Program-made: the position numbers and the translations under genes
Assembly (NCBI GenBank): GCA_041686315.1
Contig: JAWLEC010000194.1
Span: 1 to 5,202 of the forward strand
DNA length: 5,202 nt
Source: Sva-07 sp041686315
Lineage (GTDB): Bacteria > Actinomycetota > Acidimicrobiia > Acidimicrobiales > Ilumatobacteraceae
Reading direction: 5' to 3'
Shown here: piece by piece, positions 1 to 5,202 of the stretch
How positions within the stretch are numbered: the stretch's first letter is position 1
How the letters are laid out: each line of letters opens with the position of its first letter
Notes under the pieces: model-generated
The model's input: the letters and a program-made list of their open reading frames with translations, nothing else
What the model was told of the DNA's origin: nothing
Databases searched by the model: none

Positions 1-338
1 CAAAGGCGGTGCTGATCGAGCGGGTTCTCCGGTTGCGCCGACGCCGTGCGGCGGCCTTCGGTGTCGAGGGCGCCTACGAGCCGGTCGAGTTCACCGGACG
101 GCACGCCGACCGACTGCTCGGGTTCGTGCGGTCCGATGGCGACGGCCCGGCCGTGGTGACGGTCGTGGTGGCTCGACCGGTCGGCGTCGAGTCGTGGACC
201 GACACCGAGGTGGTCCTCCCACCCGGTACGTGGCGAGACGTGCTCGCCGACGACGCCCAGGTGGTCACGGGCGGTGAGGCCGTCACGCTCGAGTGGTGGC
301 TCGACCGCTTCCCCGTCGCCGTGCTCGACCGCACCTGA
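1..338 (+). CDS. treY: Maltooligosyl trehalose synthase, C-terminal end (partial)
   Basis: This is the 3' end of a gene that begins before the window. The reading frame is set by codons from base 3 and stays open for 111 codons to a TGA at 336-338. TreY is a GH13 enzyme that isomerises the reducing-end linkage of maltooligosaccharides to an alpha,alpha-1,1 bond, giving maltooligosyl trehalose. The catalytic barrel lies outside the window. What is visible fits the TreY C-terminal region: a basic LRLRRRR helix, GAYEPVEFTGRHADRLLGFVR, then a beta-rich stretch with a W-x-DTEVVLPPGTWRDVL pattern, ending in FPVAVLDRT. The GTG at base 9 should not be taken as a start, because the frame and the family resemblance run through it to the window edge. 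The gene converges on treZ, whose product acts on the TreY product. The call rests on C-terminal resemblance only, with no active-site residue in view. Confidence 0.82.
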   Translation, partial: KAVLIERVLRLRRRRAAAFGVEGAYEPVEFTGRHADRLLGFVRSDGDGPAVVTVVVARPVGVESWTDTEVVLPPGTWRDVLADDAQVVTGGEAVTLEWWLDRFPVAVLDRT

Positions 339-349
339 GACCCACCCGG

Positions 350-390
350 CGATGAGCGAGCGGCCAGACAGCGGGCCCGGTGGCTCATCG
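350..390. repeat. 41-base palindromic repeat, copy 1
   Basis: This copy matches copy 2 (412-452) at 39 of 41 positions with an offset of 62 bases, and the first 24 bases (350-373 and 412-435) are identical. It can fold into a hairpin with an 8-bp outer stem (350-357 with 383-390) and an inner 4-bp GGCC/GGCC stem (362-365 with 374-377). It lies just after the treY stop. Weak similarity continues beyond the palindrome on both sides: CCCGG at 345-349 and 405-409, and GGTGGGG at 393-399 and 456-462. This suggests that a unit of about 55-60 bases was duplicated in tandem. Confidence 0.85.
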
Positions 391-410
391 GTGGTGGGGT
401 CATTCCCGGT

Positions 411-453
411 GCGATGAGCGAGCGGCCAGACAGCGTGGCCGGTGGCTCATCGC
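411..453. repeat. Palindromic repeat, copy 2, overlapping the treZ 3' end
   Basis: This is the better-paired copy. The outer stem has 9 bp (GCGATGAGC at 411-419 with GCTCATCGC at 445-453). It is followed by a symmetrical 3x3 internal loop (420-422 and 442-444), an inner 6-bp stem (CGGCCA at 423-428 with TGGCCG at 436-441) and a 7-base loop. The treZ stop codon (447-449, TGA on the minus strand) and its last sense codon CGA (450-452) lie inside the right arm. Against copy 1 there are only two substitutions (374/436 and 376/438), both in the inner stem, and each copy can still form an inner stem. Confidence 0.85.
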
Positions 454-2378
454 ACGGTGGGGAAGAGCACCAGGCGGGCCGACCACGGCCCCACCACGTC
501 GTGCTGCCCACCGGAGCCACCCCACCGGCCGTCGTCGGAGTCGAAGCGGATCTCTCCCGACCCTCCGCTGGTCGGCTCCGTCGAGCCGGCACGCGTGGTG
601 ACGGGATCGGGGGACAGGTTGAGCACCAGCGACGCCGTGGCCCCGGGCACCGACCGCTCCACGAACACGGTATGGCCCACGGTCGTCACCTGCTGATCGG
701 CGTCGGGATCGGTGAGCACCGGGTGCTCGCGGCGCAGGCGGAGCAGCTCGGTGCACATCGCCAGGCGCGAGCGGTGCGGCTCACGCTCGGTGAGGGTGAG
801 ATCGAGGATGGCGGACTCGAACGTCGCAGGATCGGCCGGATCGGCCACGTCTCCCTCCCAGTCGGCCCCCGAGAACTCCCGGGCACGGCCCTGGCGGACG
901 GCCTCCACCAGATCCGGGTCGCCGTGGTCGACGAAGTAGGGGAAGGGTGCGACCTCGCCGTACTCCTCGCCCATGAACAGCAACGGCGTGAACGGCGACA
1001 GCACGACCGCGGCCAGCGCCAGCCGGTGGCGCGGGTCGTCGGGTCCGGCATCGGCGAGGAGCCGGTCGCCGCGCGGCGTGTTTCCGATGTGGTCGTGGTT
1101 GGTGTCGAACACGACGAACCGCTGGTGCGGCAGCCGGTCGGCGACGCCGCCGTGGCTGCGCCCGAACCCGGGCGAGTACTGGCCCGAGTACACCCAGCGG
1201 CGGGCCCAGGCCGTTGCGACGTCGGCAGCTCCCGAGTAGTTGGCGTAGTACTCGTGGCGGTCGCCCGTGAGCGCCACCCGCAACGCGTGGTGGTAGTCGT
1301 CGTTCCACACGGCGTCGCACCCCCAGCCGTACTCGTCGGTGTCACGCACGATCCGCGGGTCGTTGGCGCTGCTCTCCACCGTGACCAGCACGGTCCGCCC
1401 GAGACGATCCGCAGCTGCGTGCACCGCCGACGTGAGCTGTTCCACGAACGGCACGGGGCTGGGATCGACGATGGCGTGGACGGCGTCGAGGCGCAGGCCG
1501 TCGAGGTGGTGGTCGCGGATCCAGCCCACCGCGTTCTCCACGAAGTACCGGCGGACCGCATCGCTGCCGGCCTGCGACATGTTCATCGCCGACCCCCACG
1601 GTGTGCTGTAGGCGTCGGTGAAGTACGGCCCGTAGCGGCCGAGCACGTTGCCCTCGGGGCCGAGGTGGTTGTACACCACGTCGAGGACCACGGCGAGGCC
1701 GAACCGGTGCGCGGCGTCGACGAATCGGTGCATCGCCTCCGGGCCTCCGTAGGTGTGCTGCACGGCGAAGGCGAACACTCCGTCGTAGCCCCAGTTGCGC
1801 CGACCCGGGAACTCGGCGACCGGCATCACCTCGATCGTCGTGATGCCCAACTCGGCCAGGCGTGGAAGGTGTCGGATCGCGGCGTCGAACGTGCCCTCGG
1901 CGGTGAACGTGCCGACGTGCATCTCGTACAACACGGTGTCGGCGAGTTCGACACCGGTCCAGTCGTCGTCGTGCCACCGGAACACCCGCTCGTCGACCAC
2001 GGCGGACGGCCCATGGACACCGTGGGGCTGCCAACGCGAGGCCGGGTCGGGCAACCAGTCGCCACCGTCCAGCCGATACCGGTAGCGGTCGCCGTGGACG
2101 ACGTCGGCGACCTCGACCGTCCACGACCCGAGCCGCTCGCCCACCCGCCACGCAGCAGCCCCTCCCACCGGCCGCCCGTGACGGGAGTCGGCGTCGACGC
2201 GCGTCAACGAACACACCTCCTCGTCGGTGTCGCGATGGATGCCGTTGGGGTGTTCGGCCCGCAGGACCTGCACCTCGACGACGTCGGCGCCCGGTGCCCA
2301 CACCTCGAAACGGGTGGCGCCGGAGTCCAGCACCGTGGCGCCGAGCCGATCTCGAACCGGCGAGTCGTGACTGACCAT
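447..2378 (-). CDS. treZ: Maltooligosyltrehalose trehalohydrolase
   Basis: TreZ (GH13) is a cytoplasmic enzyme that hydrolyses maltooligosyl trehalose to free trehalose and a shortened maltooligosaccharide, the step after TreY. The 643-residue protein starts with a CBM48-like beta domain (RFEVWAPGA near residue 23, then DPASRWQPHGVHGPS at 111-125). The barrel begins at LYEMHVGTFT (150-159). Catalytic-type residues are visible: D298 in GLRLDAVHA, E335 in VTVESSANDP, and D429 in DTNHDHIGN. FMGEEYGEVAPFPYF (468-482) and the tail motif DDGRWGGSG are characteristic of the family. The region between residues 41 and 85 looks about 30 residues longer than I expect for TreZ. The ATG at 2378 lies 12 bases after glgB, fits the domain start and has no strong Shine-Dalgarno sequence, which suggests coupling to glgB translation. 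The gene ends inside a palindromic repeat. Confidence 0.95.
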   Translation of the reverse strand: MVSHDSPVRDRLGATVLDSGATRFEVWAPGADVVEVQVLRAEHPNGIHRDTDEEVCSLTRVDADSRHGRPVGGAAAWRVGERLGSWTVEVADVVHGDRYRYRLDGGDWLPDPASRWQPHGVHGPSAVVDERVFRWHDDDWTGVELADTVLYEMHVGTFTAEGTFDAAIRHLPRLAELGITTIEVMPVAEFPGRRNWGYDGVFAFAVQHTYGGPEAMHRFVDAAHRFGLAVVLDVVYNHLGPEGNVLGRYGPYFTDAYSTPWGSAMNMSQAGSDAVRRYFVENAVGWIRDHHLDGLRLDAVHAIVDPSPVPFVEQLTSAVHAAADRLGRTVLVTVESSANDPRIVRDTDEYGWGCDAVWNDDYHHALRVALTGDRHEYYANYSGAADVATAWARRWVYSGQYSPGFGRSHGGVADRLPHQRFVVFDTNHDHIGNTPRGDRLLADAGPDDPRHRLALAAVVLSPFTPLLFMGEEYGEVAPFPYFVDHGDPDLVEAVRQGRAREFSGADWEGDVADPADPATFESAILDLTLTEREPHRSRLAMCTELLRLRREHPVLTDPDADQQVTTVGHTVFVERSVPGATASLVLNLSPDPVTTRAGSTEPTSGGSGEIRFDSDDGRWGGSGGQHDVVGPWSARLVLFPTVR

Positions 2379-2390
2379 CGGACCCGGCTC
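2379..2390 (-). other. 12-base in-frame glgB-treZ junction
   Basis: Read on the minus strand, glgB ends with TGA and is followed by GAG CCG GGT CCG and then the treZ ATG. The gap is exactly four codons, so both genes lie in the same frame, separated by one stop codon with no second stop behind it. The upstream sequence offers at best a weak GAG or CCGGG-like Shine-Dalgarno sequence. The short gap and weak site favour reinitiation by ribosomes finishing glgB. Confidence 0.7.
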
Positions 2391-4349
2391 TCAGGTTGCG
2401 GCGGACGGCCCGGCTGCCGGCTCGGGCGACAGGAACAGGGCGCCGAGCGGGGGCACGCTGACCACGATCGACTGGTGGAAGCCGTGCGAGTCGACGGGCA
2501 CGGTGTCGACGCCGCCGTAGTTGCCCACCCCCGAACCGCCGTACTGCTCGGCGTCGGAATTCGCGAGTTCGGCCCAACGGCCCGCCCGGGGCACACCGAT
2601 GCGGTAGTTGTGGCGCGGTGTGGGCGTCGCGTTGATCACGATCAGCACGGGAGCCGCCGTCCCCGACGGGTCGGTGCGCAGCCACGCGTACACGCTCTGA
2701 TCGGCGTCGGCGCCCTCGATCCAGCGCATGCCGCCCTGGTCGCCCATACCCCCGGTGTCGCTGCGGTGGAGGGCCGGTTCGGTGCGGTAGAGCCGGTTCA
2801 GGTCGGCGAGCCAGGTGCGGACGTGGCGGTGGCCCTCGGTGTCGTGCAGCGACCAGTCGAGCGTGCCCTCGTGGTTCCATTCCTGACGGGTCGCCAGCTC
2901 GGCGCCCATGAACAGCAGCTTCTTGCCCGGCTGGCCCCACTGCATGGCGTAGAGGAGGCGGAGGTTGGCGAACTGCTGCCAGTCGTCGCCGGGCATCTTG
3001 CCCAGCAGGGATCCCTTGCCGTGCACGACCTCGTCGTGGCTGAGCGGCAGCACGTAGTGCTCGGTGCCCGCGTACACCGAACGGAACGTGATCTCGTCGT
3101 GGTGCCACCGGCGATGGATCGGATCACGCTGCAGGTAGGCGAGCGTGTCGTGCATCCATCCCATGTCCCACTTGTACCCGAAGCCCAGGCCGCCGACGTA
3201 GGTGGGGCGGCTCACCATCGGCCAGGCGGTGGACTCCTCGGCGATCGTCGTGACGTCGGGGAACTCGCCGTAGACGGCCTCGTTGAGCTGGCGCAGGAAG
3301 ACGATGGCGTCGATGTTCTCCCGCCCGCCGAACTCGTTGGGGATCCACTCGCCGGCGTTGCGGGAGTAGTCGAGGTAGAGCATGGAGGCCACGGCATCGA
3401 CTCGTAGGCCGTCGACGTGGTAGCGGTCGAGCCAGCACATCGCGCTCGACACCAGGAAGGCGCGCACCTCGTTGCGGCTGTAGTTGAAGATCGCCGAGTT
3501 CCAGTCGGGGTGGTAGCCCTGACGCGGGTCGGCGTGCTCGAAGAGGTGCGTCCCGTCGAACCGGTACGGGCCGTGACTGTCGGTGGGGAAGTGCGACGGC
3601 ACCCAGTCGAGGATCACACCCACACCACGCTGGTGCAGCCGGTCGATCATCCGCATGAGATCGGTCGGCTCGCCGTAGCGGGCGCTGGGTGCGAAGAAGC
3701 CCGTGGTCTGGTATCCCCACGAGCCGTAGAACGGGTGTTCCATGATCGGCAGGAGCTCGACGTGGGTGAACCCGTGGGCGAGTACGTGGTCGGCGATCGG
3801 GTCGGCGAGCTCGTCGTAGCGAGGGAAGCGGCGTCCGGCGCTGACATGACGACCCCACGAACCGAGGTGCAGCTCGTAGATCGACATCGGAGCATCGAGC
3901 GCCACGCGGTCACCACGAGTGGCCATCCAGTCGTCGTCGCCCCAGTCGTAGGACAGGTCGACGATGCGCGAGGCGATCGAGGGTGGCTCCTCGGTGGCTG
4001 CGCCGACGGGGTCGGACTTCTCCACGGTGTGGCCGTCGGCGCCGGTGACGCGGTACACGTAGGAGTGCCCCACGCCGGCGCCGTCGATCCAGCCGCCCCA
4101 CACTCCGGAGTTGCTACCGGTGAGGTGGTGCTCGTGGTCCCAACCGTCGAACGATCCGACGACCGCCACCGACTTCGCGTTGGGTGCCCACACCGCGAAG
4201 TGCGTGCCCCCCTCACCGGGTTGGGCACCGAACCGGCGGTGCAGGTACCGGTGTGTGCCCTCGTTGAAGAGATAGACGTCGAGTTCGTCGACGCGTCGGT
4301 CGCTGCCGGGGTCGCGGCCGGTGCTGTCGTGGATCTCGTGGGTGCTCAT
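2391..4349 (-). CDS. glgB: 1,4-alpha-glucan (glycogen) branching enzyme
   Basis: GlgB cuts an alpha-1,4-glucan chain and re-attaches the piece through an alpha-1,6 bond, building branches in cytoplasmic glycogen. The 652-residue protein opens with LYLFNEG-like sequence (VYLFNEGTHRYL, 26-37), then a CBM48 domain (HFAVWAPNAKSVAVVGSFDGW, from 50), the start of the GH13 barrel (MSIYELHLGSWGRH) and a C-terminal beta domain. Catalytic residues are D318 (GLRVDAVAS), E371 (TIAEEST) and D439 (LSHDEVVHGKGS). Their spacings of 53 and 68 match E. coli D405, E458 and D526. The constant shift of 87 residues shows that the extra N-terminal N1 domain of the E. coli enzyme is absent, as in other short GlgB proteins. 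The ATG at 4349 is chosen because it has a good Shine-Dalgarno sequence at 4357-4364 and overlaps the malQ stop. The open frame continues upstream to 5138, but that part is malQ read in another frame. Confidence 0.97.
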   Translation of the reverse strand: MSTHEIHDSTGRDPGSDRRVDELDVYLFNEGTHRYLHRRFGAQPGEGGTHFAVWAPNAKSVAVVGSFDGWDHEHHLTGSNSGVWGGWIDGAGVGHSYVYRVTGADGHTVEKSDPVGAATEEPPSIASRIVDLSYDWGDDDWMATRGDRVALDAPMSIYELHLGSWGRHVSAGRRFPRYDELADPIADHVLAHGFTHVELLPIMEHPFYGSWGYQTTGFFAPSARYGEPTDLMRMIDRLHQRGVGVILDWVPSHFPTDSHGPYRFDGTHLFEHADPRQGYHPDWNSAIFNYSRNEVRAFLVSSAMCWLDRYHVDGLRVDAVASMLYLDYSRNAGEWIPNEFGGRENIDAIVFLRQLNEAVYGEFPDVTTIAEESTAWPMVSRPTYVGGLGFGYKWDMGWMHDTLAYLQRDPIHRRWHHDEITFRSVYAGTEHYVLPLSHDEVVHGKGSLLGKMPGDDWQQFANLRLLYAMQWGQPGKKLLFMGAELATRQEWNHEGTLDWSLHDTEGHRHVRTWLADLNRLYRTEPALHRSDTGGMGDQGGMRWIEGADADQSVYAWLRTDPSGTAAPVLIVINATPTPRHNYRIGVPRAGRWAELANSDAEQYGGSGVGNYGGVDTVPVDSHGFHQSIVVSVPPLGALFLSPEPAAGPSAAT

Positions 4350-5202
4350 CGTGTTGTCCTTCCCAGGATCGAGAGGCGGCGAACCATGTCGGGGTCGGCG
4401 AGGACCTCCGACGTGGGACGGTCGAGGCGGCGCTGCCACAGTCCGGGTACCACCCGGCCGGGCAGGTTGTGGGGCCGGGTCTCCCCGACCAGGTCGTCGA
4501 GGTCGGCCATCACCATGTAGGCGTCGCTGTGGGCGAGGCGGTGCAGCATCTCCTCCACGACTGCCTGCCAGGTGGCGTCGACACGGCGTCCGTGTGCGGC
4601 GCCGAGCCGCGCCCGGTAGGCGGACGTGTCGGCGGCGGCCACGACATCGGCCAGCGGTGCCATGTCGTGGGTCCGGATTCCGGCCACCGTGCGGGCGGGG
4701 ATGTGGGGAAGGGGGTCGTCGTCGAGGTGGAACTGTTCCTCGTACATGCCGAGCACGTCCCAGCGGTCGAACGCCTCCGACACCTCGGTGGGCACCGTGC
4801 CGAGGTCCTCCCCGACAATGGTGACGCCGGCGGCGGCGGCTGTGGCCGCCAGGACGGCCAGGATCTCGTCGCGGGGATGGTGCACGTACACCCCCTGGTC
4901 GGCGGGGAAGCCGTCGGGCACCCACCACAGGCGGTGGATGGCCATGGCATGGTCGATGCGCAGGACGTCGGCGTGGCGTCCGACGCGCTCGACGAGGCGG
5001 CGCCAGACGCGATGTCCGCTGGCCTGCGACGCGGCAGGCAACATCGGCGGGAATCCCCAGTTCTGTCCCTCGGCGAAGAAGGTGTCGGGCGGCGCCCCGA
5101 CCGTCATCCCGGCGGCGAACATCGCATCGTCGGCCCACACCTCGTAGCCGGCCGGGTGCGAGCCGATCGGCAGGTCGAGAGCGAGCGCCGCCGCATCGGG
5201 AT
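4346..5202 (-). CDS. malQ: 4-alpha-glucanotransferase (GH77), C-terminal part
   Basis: MalQ (amylomaltase, disproportionating enzyme) transfers maltosyl and longer units between alpha-1,4-glucans, recycling short oligosaccharides. The gene enters from beyond the right edge: 284 codons plus a TGA at 4346-4348 are visible, and the frame stays open to the last base. Reading from the edge, LPIGSHPAGYE and GMTVGAPPDTFFAEGQNWGFPP are hallmark GH77 stretches. The likely nucleophile is the Asp of RIDHAMAIHRLWWVP (codon 4952-4954), the acid/base the Glu of GEDLGTVP (4808-4810), and the third carboxylate the Asp of THDM (4664-4666). The stretch between the last two (MYEEQFHLDDDP) differs from the E. 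coli-type sequence and suggests a separate GH77 subfamily. The last bases overlap glgB as ATGA, so the two are probably cotranscribed and translationally coupled. The N-terminal half and the true start are not in the window. Confidence 0.93.
   Translation of the reverse strand, partial: PDAAALALDLPIGSHPAGYEVWADDAMFAAGMTVGAPPDTFFAEGQNWGFPPMLPAASQASGHRVWRRLVERVGRHADVLRIDHAMAIHRLWWVPDGFPADQGVYVHHPRDEILAVLAATAAAAGVTIVGEDLGTVPTEVSEAFDRWDVLGMYEEQFHLDDDPLPHIPARTVAGIRTHDMAPLADVVAAADTSAYRARLGAAHGRRVDATWQAVVEEMLHRLAHSDAYMVMADLDDLVGETRPHNLPGRVVPGLWQRRLDRPTSEVLADPDMVRRLSILGRTTR
4357..4364 (-). promoter_or_regulatory. Shine-Dalgarno site for glgB inside the malQ coding end
   Basis: On the minus strand this reads GGGAAGGA, with the AAGGA core at 4361-4357. 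It is followed by seven bases (CAACACG) and then the glgB ATG. It is formed by the malQ Gly-Arg-Thr codons just before the malQ stop. It is the strongest start signal in the window and decides the glgB start at 4349 against the much longer open frame upstream. Confidence 0.8.

Larger units (their letters stand above)
350..453. terminator. Possible bidirectional terminator between convergent treY and treZ
   Basis: Two strong GC-rich hairpins lie in tandem exactly where transcripts from treY (plus) and treZ (minus) would meet. Because they are palindromic, they would form in RNA from either strand. No T-tract follows either hairpin on either strand, so these are not textbook Rho-independent terminators. 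High-GC actinobacteria often have hairpins without U-tracts at gene ends, but how well these terminate is disputed. They could instead protect mRNA 3' ends or be a dispersed palindromic element. The placement supports the terminator reading. The function is inferred. Confidence 0.5.

Noticed and set aside
352..417. Short plus-strand ORF of 21 codons starting MSERPDS, with the same seven codons repeated at 414
   Set aside because: The repeated start follows from the DNA repeat. The two copies are in different frames, no Shine-Dalgarno sequence is evident, and the downstream peptide sequences are not preserved, so a small gene is not supported.
414..3407. A 997-codon plus-strand open frame with ATG inside repeat copy 2
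   Set aside because: It lies antisense to treZ and glgB, which have clear catalytic motifs. Its product is a biased mix of H, R, V and G with no recognisable domain. Long stop-free antisense frames are expected opposite high-GC3 genes.
3417..4520. A 367-codon plus-strand open frame opposite glgB and the malQ end
   Set aside because: It is a shadow of glgB codon bias, has no domain signal and crosses the malQ-glgB boundary on the opposite strand.
4350..5138. Upstream extension of the glgB frame giving a 915-residue protein
   Set aside because: The extra 263 residues are arginine-rich and low in complexity and come from malQ read in the wrong frame. The ATG at 4349 has a proper Shine-Dalgarno site and fits the family start.
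4346..5140. GTG at 5140 as the start of malQ
   Set aside because: The same frame is open to the window edge and encodes conserved GH77 sequence upstream of it (LPIGSHPAGYE), so the gene is truncated by the window rather than starting there.

Overview
The window is high-GC bacterial DNA. GC-rich third codon positions and the protein sequences suggest an actinobacterium, possibly of the Acidimicrobiia type, but the lineage is a guess from style and no phylogenetic marker is present. It is almost fully coding and carries a compact alpha-glucan and trehalose locus. I found no mobile element, tRNA or rRNA, CRISPR array or prophage gene.

Layout: the plus strand starts with the last 111 codons of treY (maltooligosyl trehalose synthase), which ends at 338. 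A non-coding junction of about 108 bases follows. It holds two tandem copies of a 41-base imperfect palindrome, and the second copy overlaps the 3' end of the next gene. The rest reads on the minus strand, from right to left: the 3' part of malQ (GH77 4-alpha-glucanotransferase, cut by the window edge), glgB (glycogen branching enzyme, 652 aa) and treZ (maltooligosyltrehalose trehalohydrolase, 643 aa). malQ and glgB overlap by ATGA. glgB and treZ are 12 bases apart and lie in the same reading frame. The three probably form one translationally coupled operon that converges on treY.

How the genes work together, from established knowledge of these families: GlgB adds alpha-1,6 branches to linear glucan, and MalQ rearranges and recycles short maltooligosaccharides. 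TreY turns the reducing end of a maltooligosaccharide into a trehalosyl unit, and TreZ releases free trehalose from it. The locus therefore links glycogen turnover to trehalose synthesis. TreY and TreZ act in succession but are encoded here on opposite strands, so they must be transcribed separately.

No previously undescribed system is evident. The points most worth a second look are the tandem hairpin repeat that contains the treZ stop codon, the single in-frame TGA separating glgB from treZ, and the extended N-terminal region of TreZ.
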